A stretch of DNA of 64,000 nt from Zarea fungicola (taxonomy: Eukaryota > Ascomycota > Sordariomycetes > Hypocreales > Cordycipitaceae): the NCBI GenBank assembly GCA_900169235.1, contig FWCC01000110.1, positions 1 to 64,000 on the forward strand, given 5' to 3'. Below the pieces are notes generated by a model, which ran no database searches, was not told the origin of the DNA, and saw only the letters and a program-made list of their open reading frames with translations. Shown here piece by piece: positions 11,809 to 22,867 of this stretch (position 1 is its first letter; every line of letters begins with the position of its first letter). The translations under genes were made by a program, and so were the position numbers.

Positions 11809-12159
11809 AGCGCGCGGTTTCAAGATGATTCGCGCAATGCGCCGAGTCGTATGTTTGATTTGATTTTTGAATTTACAAAGTGATGCGTTTGTTGGAAGAT
11901 GGCGTGTGTTTGCTTGATACGTTTGCCAGTCAGCTTAAGACCACTCAAGGGAAGTGGTGAGCTGAGAATGCTTACCTAAGGCAAATGTTCTTTTTGGCGC
12001 TGAGCCGGTCGCCGGTCGGTACTCGCCGTGCTTGTGGGCTGTTCCTCACCATGGCGGGGCATGTATGATCCCAAAAGCTGTCACCATGACTCTAAATTTC
12101 AAATTTAATATCTGAACAAGTTTCGAAGAGCCTTGTTTGGATCTACTTGTACTCGGAAT
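11809..12159. promoter_or_regulatory. Shared upstream region of the RBM5-like gene and cnxH
   Basis: Divergent region of 351 bp. No coding content is seen. Confidence 0.4.
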
Positions 12160-12704
12160 ATGGCAGGACAACAGGATGATGCTGTGTGGGAAGCCTCGGA
12201 GGACGGCTGCTATGTCGCTCTGACACACGACCACCTAAATGTACAGGATGTCATGGATAGGGTACGCAGTCCAGCCGCCGGCGCCATTGTGCTTTTTGCT
12301 GGTAAGTCACCAATTTTTCTCTGACAACTAGAATACAAACCTAACATTTCTTAGGAACAACAAGAGACAACTTTGGCGGCAAGCCCGTCAAGGAGCTCCA
12401 GTACACATCGTACAACAAGCTCGCCCTACGGACCATGCTCGGCATAACCAAAGATATCCTCGCCAAGCACGGTCTCAAGGGCATCGCTATGGTGCACCGC
12501 CTCGGGACGGTACCCATCGGCGAGGAGAGCATCCTCATTGCGGTCTCATCACCGCATCGCCAAGCCGCGTGGCGGGCCGGGGAAGAGGCGCTGGAAGAGT
12601 GCAAAGCCAAGGTCGAAGTCTGGAAGCGTGAGGAGTTTGAAGGGGAAGAAGGCGTGTGGCGGGCGAACCGAGACGGCGCAGTGGGTGAAAAGGTTACAGA
12701 GTGA
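12160..12704 (+). CDS. cnxH: Molybdopterin synthase catalytic (large) subunit, MoaE/MOCS2B family
   Basis: Two exons, 12160-12301 and 12355-12704, giving 163 residues. With the small MoaD-like subunit it inserts the dithiolene sulphurs into precursor Z to make molybdopterin, the base of the molybdenum cofactor for nitrate reductase and xanthine dehydrogenase. Family marks are GAIVLFAG followed by TTRDNFGGK, then LQYTSYNKLA, and the conserved segment MVHRLGTVPIGEESILIAVSSPHR. The splice creates G-T-T-R-D, matching the family. The Aspergillus orthologue is CnxH. The length is normal for fungi. I found no partner cnx gene in the window. Confidence 0.93.
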
Positions 12705-12954
12705 GGATCTGGCAAGGAAATGGAAAAGACAACCCTTTCCCAATATATTTGTATATATAAAAGCTCAAAACATTTAAAAAGCAAATTCATCTTCGTGTAT
12801 GATACCCTGCCACGAAACACCAACAAACTCCCTCGGCACGCCTTCTTCTCTTGAAAGTGGTATTTTCCCATCAATGACTTGGCTGGTTAGATACCAAGAC
12901 TACCACGCTGTAATATATTTATTTTATTCGTTTCTACATCAACTCTTGAGCTCG

Positions 12955-13573
12955 TCATTTTTCGTATACAGGCGGGGGTTCCTGGAAGTATTCAAGCGGA
13001 CACGGCGGAGGATGGCAACTGCTACTACAGCGATCAAACATAACTATGGCAGCAAAAGGAGTTAGCCAACATTCAACAGAGATTATCCCTGGATTTTTAT
13101 GGACATACTTATGTGTTTCGAGTATGCGTCTGTAAAAGTAACATCGACTCCCAGTCCTTGGACATCAATATCCTCCGTCAGCGCCGACGGGTAGACCACG
13201 ATGCCATATTCAACGTGCAAGACACGCCAAAATTCTGACGGCAGGCTTAACTTTGAATCAGCAATTCAATCTTCTCATACAACGTGCTTGATAAAAATGC
13301 GTACCGATATTGTCCTCTTTTTATACACGCATGCACAAATAGGCACAGCGTCTCGAGCACCAACTTGCCCTCCTTGACTGCCGCGCCGAGCTGCGCATCG
13401 TCGAGCTCATATACACGGCGCAACCGCTCTTTGGAGTAAAACATGGCAATGGACCAGCCCTTGGAGATTTTCTCCATGTCGTCGCGATCGCAGCAGCATT
13501 CGGCCATGGTGGGGTTATTTGTGCTTTGGTCCGTACGCAACTTGGAACCCTGCGAAACAGATGTCTCGTTCAT
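12955..13573 (-). CDS. Hypothetical protein, three exons
   Basis: I do not recognise the family. The best model joins 13305-13573, 13109-13245 and 12955-13043, giving 164 residues. Each intron has GT..AG ends, lengths of 59-65 nt and a plausible branch site, and the phases agree, which is why I think the gene is real. The product is soluble. It has a Cys cluster near the start (AECCCDRDD), a helical middle (YSKERLRRVYELDDAQLG), a beta-rich segment (EFWRVLHVEYGIVVYP) and a Cys/Pro-rich tail ending PPPVYEK. An upstream open stretch at 13626-13808, behind a good acceptor, may be an additional 5' exon, so the start is uncertain. Confidence 0.5.
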
Positions 13574-14184
13574 AGAACAGGTTCAATGCTAATAAGCCTG
13601 TACAAAAGATGAATCAGAAAAGAAATCAATGCAAATAAAGATAAGCAAAGCCCGCACAATGTTCTGTGATTTCTCTCTTTTTATTCCACACAAGAGCAAC
13701 TCGCAGGCCGCAAGGGTTCTTGTCCGCGCTCAATTCTAGGTTAGCGCTCCCTCGCATGTCTGGTAATTGTTCCATCAAGGTGCATAGATCGTGTCGCACG
13801 TCATCCACCTACAGCCGACAAGAGGAAGATTGGTTCTATACTCCACGCCAATCCGTAACAGCGAGTGTTTATCAATTTTTTAATCATGGAGGAAGTCATA
13901 TTATGCTAGTTGTCTGCTCACAAAGAACTGTAAAATGGACCGATGCATCGTTTATGCACTCCTCCAGACCAACAGTTCACAAGACACCATCCCTAACACT
14001 GAGTTTTCGCCCTCAGTTCTGTTCTGTCTTGCTGATTGATAATTGTGCTTGGTGTGTTAGGTTATAACAGGGTAAATCTAAAAAAAATTCTGCGGTGCTT
14101 TATTTCATCGATATAACGCAGAATCATTAATAGTCGTAATATGCATTAAATCTATCTAGTCCATGTTTTCCTCTCCCGGGTGAC
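13574..14184. other. Intergenic region, possibly with a 5' exon of the neighbouring hypothetical gene
   Basis: The minus strand at 13626-13808 is open for 60 codons after an acceptor-like site and might belong to the hypothetical gene. The rest is AT-rich without visible features. Confidence 0.3.
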
Positions 14185-15525
14185 TCATGTCGCGCCTCCT
14201 TCCCATGCTTCATATCGATCAAGTCCAAATGACACAGCTACCATTGCCTGTGTGAACTCGTCCACATCCGAGGGCGTGGCCGCTGAAAAGAGCCTGTCCA
14301 GTTCGACACAGTGAATGGCAAAAACATCATTTCCCCGAATATGATTCAGCCACGCGCTTGGCGATGCCGCATCCCACAGCCCACTACCGCCCGAGTATGC
14401 AATTCCAGCGCTGCAGGATGCCCAGCCTTGCTTCAGTACAGTATATACAGCTTCCACGAAACTGCTGGTGATGTACGTCCTGCGAATGGACTCTGCGACT
14501 ATCCACGCTTTCCAGGTGGAATCCGCGTCGCCTTTTTGAGCTGCAAAGGTGGATTGAAGGGGCGGAGCAAAAGCAGGTGGCACAGGCGTGGCAGACATAT
14601 CTTGCTGCCGACGCTGAAGACTGTATGGCGTGTTGTCGGCTGTACTCGATGCGGCAGCATGCGAGGCGGCGCTTTGCCACATCTGTCTCGTCCACATTGA
14701 GAGCACGTGGATGCCCTCTTCAGCCTGCACCCGGGCGCGGATGTCGCCATCAAACAGCCGGATGATTTCGTATATGAGCAGTGCTTGGGTGCGCTCCAGA
14801 TGTGCGGCCGCTGCTGCTGCCTGCTGCTGGCCAGACATGTCCGAATCGTCATCAATACCATCGCACTGCTCCTTTTGTAGTAGCCTGGTGACAGCCCGCT
14901 CCACAATGTGTAGAACGGCCTGGGTAGTCTTTTCCGTGCGATTCTGGTATGCGACAAGCATCGTGTACGCTTCCTCGACATACGGCGGCATGACCGCGCT
15001 GCGGCATAGGCCGTGAAACAAAGGGCAGTGGCCGGTCGTGGTCCACTGCAGAAGCCAGGAGCGTAACTTGTCAATATAGCGCAGCCCGTCGTCAAAAGTA
15101 GCCGTTCCTGTGTCGCTCACGACACTGTGTTTGAGGGACCACGAGGGCAATGATAGAAACCACGGGCTTTGCAGTGCGGCATCCGACTTGGTGTTGGACC
15201 GCGCATGCCATGAACCTGAAACGGTCATCGGCTCAGTAGCAGGCGAGGTGCTGTGTGGACTTGAGGTTGGTCGGTTGGCTGATACTCTTGTGGTCAATGG
15301 ATGTCCTTCCTTGTTGTACGCAACTTCGTATAAGACCCGAGGGCCGGGATAGCGGCATGCCACGTCTCTGCTGGAGCATCGTTGGTACTTTGGCACGTGT
15401 CTGTTGCATTTTCGCTTGGCCTCTGTGCAGGGCAAGCATGCTCTGCTCTCTAGTTTGCGCTGCATCTTTACAGAAGTTGCGTTGTCAAGTAGTGGAAAGC
15501 GAGCCTGGCCGACCCGAGCATTCAC
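14185..15525 (-). CDS. Zn2Cys6-type fungal transcription factor with one zinc-ligand cysteine missing
   Basis: Uninterrupted frame of 446 residues. The N-terminus has a binuclear zinc-cluster motif with Cys at residues 30, 33, 40, 50 and 57 and the basic stretch TEAKRK after the second Cys. The fourth of the six expected cysteines is Tyr47 (codon TAC at 15387-15385), although the spacing around it (Y-Q-R-C) is exactly that of the family. The cluster is followed by a linker (GPRVLYEVAYNKEGHPL) common in such regulators, then a helical region without a recognised domain. Family members bind CGG-type sites. Loss of one ligand may weaken or abolish DNA binding. It is divergent from the aldo-keto reductase at 16638, a usual layout for a pathway regulator and its target. 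Confidence 0.8.
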   Translation of the reverse strand: MNARVGQARFPLLDNATSVKMQRKLESRACLPCTEAKRKCNRHVPKYQRCSSRDVACRYPGPRVLYEVAYNKEGHPLTTRVSANRPTSSPHSTSPATEPMTVSGSWHARSNTKSDAALQSPWFLSLPSWSLKHSVVSDTGTATFDDGLRYIDKLRSWLLQWTTTGHCPLFHGLCRSAVMPPYVEEAYTMLVAYQNRTEKTTQAVLHIVERAVTRLLQKEQCDGIDDDSDMSGQQQAAAAAAHLERTQALLIYEIIRLFDGDIRARVQAEEGIHVLSMWTRQMWQSAASHAAASSTADNTPYSLQRRQQDMSATPVPPAFAPPLQSTFAAQKGDADSTWKAWIVAESIRRTYITSSFVEAVYTVLKQGWASCSAGIAYSGGSGLWDAASPSAWLNHIRGNDVFAIHCVELDRLFSAATPSDVDEFTQAMVAVSFGLDRYEAWEGGAT

Positions 15526-16637
15526 AATCGGAGTTGTAAGTCTATGCGCTTGCGGACTTTGCGTGGGGTAGAGTCACCACACAGCACTTTACCATAGCGT
15601 TTAGCTGATTTTATTGTAGCTTTATTAAAAGGAAGCTAAGTCTTAAAATGGCATTTTTAGAAAAGTTTAATGCAGCTGGGCTCAACTCCGCAGCTGCTGT
15701 CTGGCATCGGAAATACTGTTCTGGGTAATGCCTTTTTCCGACGGTGCTGAAACCAAAACGCTACGATGACTTACACAGAGTGAAGCTCAGGCACAAAAGT
15801 TGCAATGCCCCCTTGCAACAAACCCCCACAATATATATCGCGACGATTAAAGTGAGACTGCATTATGATCACAGGAGACTTACCATTGCCGTAACCTAAG
15901 CGTAGAACTAGGCCAAGGCACCGTGGCAATGTGTAGCTCTTGCCGGCCTTTGTGCCTTGGCAGATATTGTGTAGATTTCATATAAAAAACAAAACTTGCG
16001 TCATTGAATGAGCCATTGGTCAGGATACGAGATAGAGACTGCACCGCAGCGGAGTTGTCGCTTTGACAATTTAAAAGCTGGATGGGAAATCGGCCGCTTT
16101 CCCGCGCGCTAATGTATTTGCATCCAGCAAGGTAAGTTGAGCGTCACCTACACGCCACTCGGTATGACGCCGGTAGGTAGCCGCCTGTTGTCTGTTTTGT
16201 AACCACTGCCATGAATACCATTTGTTGGGCTGGCCAGAGAGGCGTTACGAAGAATATGGTCAACAAGACCGAATATTCCTGGAGCAGACGCAGTCGTTCA
16301 CGTGCAACTATTAAATTTGTAGGAAGTCATCGTGATCGGCGTGGAAAAAGATGGCCCAGTCTGCGGGCAGTTAACCGCAACTCCGTAGCTACAAAACATG
16401 TTGAACAAGTAGACATGAACAAGGGCTCCGCGATTTCCTTTGAAGCTACCATAATGAGAGAACTTTACCGCAAGTCCGCCGAAACGTGGTATGCTACAAA
16501 CTGGCTCATGGTTCATGCTGGGCATGCTGCGCAGGTATATATAGCTGCCGCTGCCGCAAACAAATATATAGCAAGCCAAATACGCCAACCACTCAATTAA
16601 TCTTCATATCCTTTCTTATCATTCCAAATCTTTCAAC
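15526..16637. promoter_or_regulatory. Divergent upstream region of the Zn2Cys6 regulator and the aldo-keto reductase
   Basis: About 1.1 kb. It contains CGGCCG near 16090 and a CGCCGG near 16171, both possible zinc-cluster half sites. The 129-codon frame at 16211-16600 has no recognisable content and overlaps the TATA element, so I leave it out. Confidence 0.4.
16536..16543 (+). promoter_or_regulatory. TATA box of the aldo-keto reductase gene
   Basis: TATATATA lies about 95 bp upstream of the ATG at 16638, with an A-rich leader in between. The spacing fits a fungal core promoter. Confidence 0.5.
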
Positions 16638-17825
16638 ATGTGTGCTACCAAACAAGTCGGACTTGCGCTCGGTACAGATGCCTGGACCACGGACCCGGAG
16701 CAGATCAAGAAGCAAGAAGAACTTCTCAAGGTCGCAAAAAAGTATGGCGTCAGCATCTTGGACACTGCCAGATTATATGTTAGTAAAGAAAAGGCTTCTG
16801 CTGCTGGCCCTATACTGACGAGACATCTCAGGCTGGTGGTGCGTCCGAGAGCGCCATTGGTGAAATGTCCGCCACCAAAGGTTTCGAGATATCTACCAAG
16901 CTACCAGGCGGATTCGCGCCAGACGGTTCCTCGGCGGCTGGTGTTTTGAAACACACAAAGGAAAGTCTCGATGCCCTGAAAGTCGAAAAGGTACGTCCTG
17001 CGGCGCGCGCAGTTTATCGTCTCTGTCTCAAGAGGGGAGACAAAGCGGCTCAGACATGACAGGTTCAAACGTACTTTATCCATGCGCCCAACCCAGGAGT
17101 CCCTATTTCCGAAACTCTCGATGCGTTGCAGTCACTCACTCTACAAGCAGGGCGTTTTCGAAAAGGTAAGCATTAAAGACAGCCCTCTGAAAGATGGCAA
17201 GCTAACACCTGTCGTCGAAAAGCTTGGACTGTCCAACTTTACCCTCGAACAAGTCAAGGAGGCACACGCCTACGCAAAGGCCAAGGGATACGTCCTCCCC
17301 ACCGTGCTGCAGCCAATGTATAGCCTCGTCGCGCGCAAGGGCGAGGCCGAGCTCTTCCCCACCCTCCGCGCGCTCGGCATCTCCATCCACGCCTACGCGC
17401 CCATCGCCGCGGGCTTCCTCGTCAAGAAAGAAGAGGACATTGTCAAGGGCACGGGACGATGGGACCCCCAGACGTCACCGTACGCCAAGGTCCTGCAGCG
17501 CAACTACAACCGGCCCTTGCTCCTCGCGTTTCTCCGGTCGTTTACGGCGCTCGCGGAGAGGACGGGCACCAGCCAGGTGAGCCTGGCGTACCGGTGGGTG
17601 CGGTACAACTCGATGCTCCGCGGCGACCTCGGGGACGTGGTCATTATCGGCGCGAGTTCTGCGGCGCAGCTCGAGCAGACTCTCAAGGCGCTCGAGGAAG
17701 GGCCGTTGGATGATGCGGTTGTGAGGGAGCTCAACAGCATGTGGGAAAAGGCTGAGAGTGAGGCTCCGGATGACAATTATGTGTCCCTGATGGGCCTCAT
17801 TGCGGAGGGAGCTATTACTTTTTAA
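16638..17825 (+). pseudogene. Aldo-keto reductase, frameshifted by a 4-bp tandem duplication
   Basis: Exons 16638-16778, 16832-16990, 17063-17165 and 17223-17825. The family reduces aldehydes and ketones with NADPH. The tetrad residues are present: Asp42 and Tyr47 (LDTARLY), Lys70 (EISTK) and His107 (YFIHAPNPG). The C-terminal half (from LGLSNFTLEQV to the stop) is intact. Exon 3 has 103 nt although both its borders are phase 0, so it is one base off. The excess comes from ACTC repeated twice at 17134-17141; with one copy, the frame would run from ALQSL straight into YKQGVFEK. The intact gene would encode about 333 residues. A sequencing or assembly error is the alternative to a true pseudogene. 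Confidence 0.8.
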
Positions 17826-18186
17826 TGAACGAGGAGGAACATACTCGCCCAGAATGTCAAGGTAGACAAGTCAGCTCGAGACTTGGACGTGCTGAGAGCA
17901 GTTTCACCTAGAAATCGTTTATTTAAACACATCCAGGCTATTATGAAGTTGGAATAAAAAAAGAATCTTGACCAAATGGAGGGCTCTATCCAAAAAGTCA
18001 TGTGTCATTAGCCAATCGCCATGCGTGTGTATCAATTGCCCATAATAAACCCGGTCTTTTCTAAATAGCTCCCTCGTTGTATGCAGATGTAGAGTCGCAG
18101 AGTAAATATACTATTATATACAAACGGTAATAAAGTTGGTATGTAGAAGGATGATTAAATTCCGTAAAAACGCAGTCTCTTTTCGT
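17826..18186. other. Convergent intergenic region
   Basis: It separates the reductase from the 3' end of the aspartic protease gene. It is AT-rich, and no feature is seen. Confidence 0.4.
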
Positions 18187-19768
18187 TTATAGTGCCGCAG
18201 CGGCAGCAAGGAAAAAGGCGGCGGCGCCGACAGCAACGGCAGAAGAGGCACGGACAATGCCAGCACTGGAGGTATCCTCAGGAGGGGCTAAAGAATGAGT
18301 GTTAGTAATAAGAGAAAAGACACAAATTTCAATAAAACATACCATCCATGCCCTTGATCGAAGGCAGGCTGCTATTGGCCTTGAGCTGGACAATGCTCGA
18401 CTCGTTGGACCTGGGGTAGGCCTGGGCAATGGAGACCTGCTGGGCGGCCAGATCGTACACGACATAGGCCGAGCGCAAAAATGTGTCGCCGAGCAGGGCG
18501 TACTCGGGCTGGGACGAGCCGCTTCCGCTGCTGCTGCCGCTCGAGTAGCCGCCGCCCTCGGTCTGGTACTTGTCGGCATTGCCAATGCCAAACATGCAGA
18601 CGGTGTCGAAGCCCTTGAAGTAGGACTTGAGCTCAGGGCCCTTGAAGAGGTCCTGGTGGTCGGCAAAGGAGTTGACAATCATCTCCTTGATGGGGACGGC
18701 AATGGTCTTGCCATTGAACTTGAAGCTAAACTTGGTCTTGGTGGCTTTCTTCTTGGAGGCGGCGCCGCAGTCGATGAAGGGCGTGGGGATGCTGGGGAGG
18801 AAGATGACGCCGAGCTTGTCAAAGATGGGCTGGACGACGCGGCCGGGGAGCAGGACGAGGGTGGCGCCGGTGTCGAGAATGGCCTTTGTCTGGAGGTCGG
18901 GGGTGGAGATGCCGTCGACGGAGAAGCCCTGGAGGCTGACAGCGTACGAGGTGACGTTGACGGACTTGCTGATGGTGTCGGGCTCGAGAGGCAGGGTGAC
19001 GAGGTTGTCAATGTACTTTTTGGTGTCGATGCCGCCAAAGAGGAAAGTGCCGTGGCTCTCGGTGATGGAGTCGAGGTAGAGGCTAAAGGCGGGCGTAGAG
19101 ATGCGGCCTTGGGCGACGAGGTTGTCGACAATGGTTGGGTACTTTTTCTTGGCGGCTACGCCGACGTTGAGGCCGAGGCCCATGAGGCCGGTGGCGGTGC
19201 CGCTCTGGCGGGCCAGGCCGAGCTGCTGCTGCTGGATGGTGACATTGGTGCCAATTGTAACGGTGTCGTTGAAGTAATCACCGCTGGCAGTGCTGCCGTC
19301 GAGGTAGCCGATTTCGAAGCCACCACGGATGGCGACTTTGTAGGTTGAGCTCTGTTGGGGGTCGACTGAGCTCTGTTAGTGACGATAAAAAATAAATAAA
19401 TGTGAATCGAAAAGCGAAACAGACAAGTGACGGCTAAGATACTTACACTGTTTGTAACAATTGGGCGGCAGACCTTGCAGGGGGCGACCATATCTGCAAA
19501 AGTCATTGCCTTTGAGGTTGACCCATGTGTCGCTAGAGCCCGTGTCGAGGTGGAATGTGAGAATCTGGGGTGGAGTGCCGATACCAAAGTCGGCGTAGTA
19601 GCCGCCGCCGGTGATGTTGTTGAGGGCCTGGAGGTCGACAATGTCGTCGCGGCGGGTGATTTTGAGGGCTTCTAGGAATTCGGGGTTGACCTTTTTGTGA
19701 ATGTCGACGCTGACGGTGCCGGCTGAGGCGAGAGCCAGGAGGGAGGAGAGGGCGAGGACGTGATGCAT
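18187..19768 (-). CDS. Secreted, GPI-anchored pepsin-type aspartic protease
   Basis: Three exons: 19447-19768, 18343-19365 and 18187-18287, giving 481 residues. A signal peptide covers about residues 1-17. The first catalytic Asp is in HLDTGSSDTWV (Asp75) and the second in AILDTGATLVLLP. The flap region and the YALLGDTFLRSAYVVYD motif are typical of family A1. A Ser/Gly-rich insert sits at GYSSGSSSGSGSS. The last exon encodes a Ser-rich spacer and a hydrophobic Ala-rich tail ending at the stop, the pattern of a GPI-anchor signal, so the enzyme is probably tethered at the plasma membrane or wall like yapsins. Exon 2 begins at 19365, giving QFDPQQSSTYK; a more upstream acceptor would shift the frame. 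Confidence 0.9.
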
Positions 19769-19835
19769 GATGAGACGGTAGAGCGCCTCTGGCGGGCAAT
19801 GGGAGGGGTATCAAAGGTGAAGAGATGAAATTGCA

Positions 19836-19860
19836 GCCAAGCCAAGCCAAGCCAAGCCAA
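19836..19860. repeat. Five tandem copies of GCCAA
   Basis: The pentamer is repeated five times 68-92 bp upstream of the aspartic protease ATG (TTGGC on the coding strand). A GA-rich run (CT-rich on the coding strand) follows at about 19904-19932. These lie in the expected core-promoter or leader region. Confidence 0.7.
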
Positions 19861-21712
19861 AGCAATATGAAACGAGTGTCCGAGGTATTTCACAAATGAT
19901 CAAGAGAGAGGAGAGAGAGAGAAAGAGAGAAGCTGGACAGAACAAACGGAAAAGGCTGAGCAGGCGAGTCAATATTTAGGCATGAAATCTAAGTTGGGGG
20001 GACAGGGGGGGATCCGGGTTACAGATTACAGGGGCCTGGCCCGGATCAGCGAAATGCATTTACTCTCTTCAGGCACACGACTTGAATTTTTTGGGGAAGA
20101 TGCAGTGGCGTAATGGAGCTGGATTCGTGTAAGCCCGCTGTAACGGGGCGAGTGGGTGTTTGCCTCTGCAGTACAAAAGGTACCTGGACAATGACTGGAA
20201 GATTGCCTGTTATGAACCCCAAGCGCCTGATGTCTTGTGATTGTCTGAGGCTACAGATGTCTTGCAGTGGAGACTGGGCGCCGCTGCCGAGCCGCTAGTG
20301 GTGGCGCTAGCCCTGCATTGCCCTGCAAGGCCCTGCGAAGCCCCCCTGGCCGCTCCACTGCAGCCTGGAAAAGTACGGAGTCTGCACCGTGTCTCCCGTA
20401 CCAGTCAGTATACCAGGCAGACTGTGGCAGTGTTGTTCTTGGCAGGCAGTCAGGCGCACTAACAAAGTTCGATTGATGAGGGATTGAGGGGAGGCAGATG
20501 CTGGTTTACTTGGCATGGAAAGAAGAGAATATGGGTACTGGTGACTGTGACATGGCAAATCGGTGGCTTTACAAGTAGGTACTAAGGTAAGGTAGGTACT
20601 CCGTACGTGATACCTATTTCGTGCCCTGTAATATCACTGCATCAGTGGAGCGCTGGGCCTTTGCGAACCAAAGGGCAAAAGGTCATTGACTCGACCCTCG
20701 TCCCGTCCATTGTGGTAATTTCGGCCGCCCATCCCACATTACGTTAAGCTTAGGAACTAGGCCATCGGCCAACCCAGTCCAAGACAGATGGGCCAGCAGT
20801 CCAAGACAGATGCGGTCAGCGGCCAACAGCCACCAACTAGCAGCTAGGAGCGCCAAACTCGCCACACTCGCCACCAGACTATTACCAGTAGTCGCAACGT
20901 CCATCATCCTGTATTCCTCTAGATCTGCTGTAGAACTTGTTGGAGTTCCACCATTCATTCAATCAATGCTGCCAGTGGCAGGCACGCACTCAAGCTGTCT
21001 GTACCTAAGCTGGCCGCTAAGCTGAACAAGTACAGTGCCTATGCCTGCTGCCCCGCCCCGACAAGGCTGAAATCTTACAGGAAGCGCAACATTAACTGTG
21101 GTTTGCAGCCGCCTAATTTCCTTTTCATGCAGTCAGTTGGCCGCCTTTTTCTTCCCCTGTCCTCTACACGAAAGAGTCAAACGCCGTTGCGGGAATTCGT
21201 GGGAAATATCGGCCCTCAACGGATCCTACAACTTCGCAATACGCTTCCCGCAGGTAACTGATTGTGATTGATGATATCTAGCTACAGGTAGAGGAGTTTG
21301 GAGAGTACTAATTTTGGCTGGTATTTTAAAGACATTCGTGCAAGTTGAGACAAGATTGGAACAGCCCCTTCAACTGCATCGACAACCCGAGTTACCAACC
21401 AACTTGGAGCCAACAGCAGCACTTCTCTTATTCAGTTGACAAGGAGAAACTCGGTGGTTCTCTTCAGCCACCGCAACTCATTTCAACGCAAGCACGAAGT
21501 AGCGTCTCATCCATCTCAGTTCAACTTGGATTCATTCTATAATTATATATGTACTTTTGTATAAGTTACTTGATCATCTACGCAAACATGCTGCCACAAG
21601 GAGAAACGAGACAAAAAAAAAAGAGACGCGGACATCGGGGCCGCATCCTCAGCCATGCCTGGAAATCGATGCTTCCAAAATTACTCACTAGCCAGCCAAC
21701 ATCTCTTCACGT
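19861..21712. other. Long intergenic region
   Basis: About 1.85 kb between the protease start and the thioesterase 3' end. It contains one TACTCCGTAC element at 20597-20606 and a related GTACGGAG at 20373-20380. No coding frame is supported. Confidence 0.4.
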
Positions 21713-22867
21713 CTACATCTTGGACGCAATCTCCTTGCCATTCTTATCCAGCCTCACCACACCCTCCTGCATGCAGCTCGCCAGCAGCGTCCCGTCCTTG
21801 GCAAAAATCTTTTGCAGCACGAACCCGCGCCCGTCCCCGCTCCACGGGCTCTGCATCTCGCTCAGCATCCACTCGTCCGCCTTGACGCGCTTCGGCTCGT
21901 GGAAGTAGATGCTGTGGTCCAGGCTCACCATCATCCCGATCCGCTGGCTCGCCTCCCAGCCCGCCGGGTCGCCACGGAACCCATCCGACTCGAGCATCTT
22001 GGTCACCTGCACCCGCACATTGTCCGGCAGGTCAGGAACGTCCGCCGGCTCAAACGGCATGCGCCACAGCTTGTGCAGCCGGCCCACCGTCCCGATGAAG
22101 TAGCTGTCCGACATGTACGCCAGCGCGTTGAGGTGCGCCTGGTGTCCCCCCTCGGGCGAGATGGTGCCCCTCATGCGCGACCACCGCTGGAGCCGCCGCT
22201 CGTCCATTGGCAGCGCCGCGTCGTCGTTGCCGCCCCGGCTGTCGTCCCGCGGCACCGTCACCGCCTGCACGGGGCTGTGCTTCTCCCACTCCGGCTCCTC
22301 GTCCCAGTCCTCCGGCGGCGGCGTCACCCCCGCCGGCAGAGACGAGGCGTGTGAGACCTGGCCCTCGCCCGCGCTGCCCTCGCGCACGAAGCTTATCGTC
22401 GTCGTGAAGATGCACCGCCCTCGCTGCCGCGCCTGCACCGTGCGCGTCGCAAAGGAGCGCCCGTCGCGCACGCGCTCGACGTGGAAGAGGATGGGCGTCG
22501 TCGCGGAGCCGGCCAGCAAAAAGTAGCAGTGGCACGAGTGCACCAGGTAGTCGGCCGGCACCGTCTTTTGCGCCGAGGCCAGGCACTGCGCGATGACGGA
22601 GCCGCCGTAGATGCCCCGCGCCCCCGGGGGGTGCCATGGTTCGCGCGCGTTTGTGAAAATGTCCTACTCAAGGGGCAGGGAAGAATTGTTAGTATTTTAC
22701 GTGGAGTTTAATAAAATTTGAGGCGAGTATGGAGGGACTCGTACAGGTCCGAGGACGGCCAGCTCCTTTACTTCCAGCACATTCTCAATCGGCGCCTTGC
22801 TAGGATCCGGCGCTGGCGGCCGGAGAAGCGTCGTCCGCTCGTCCCAGGGAGCTTTTGTGTCGGGCAT
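21713..22867 (-). CDS. Acyl-CoA thioesterase II (TesB-like, double hot-dog)
   Basis: Two exons, 22745-22867 and 21713-22663, giving 357 residues. The enzyme hydrolyses acyl-CoA to free fatty acid and CoA; fungal relatives are often peroxisomal. The first hot-dog unit includes IYGGSVIAQCLASAQKTV and HSCHCYFLLAGS. The second contains the catalytic Asp in AYMSDSYF, the Ser/Thr position in SLDHSIYFHEP and the Gln in MQEGVVR. The C-terminus reads GKEIASKM, not a clear PTS1, so the location is open. The intron junction is phase 0 and gives LAVLGP-DIFTNA. The second exon is strongly GC-rich. Confidence 0.9.

Noticed and set aside
16211..16600. 129-codon plus-strand frame
   Set aside because: It overlaps the TATA element of the aldo-keto reductase and has no recognisable content.
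18299..19348. 349-codon plus-strand frame
   Set aside because: Antisense shadow of the aspartic protease exon; its composition mirrors that gene.
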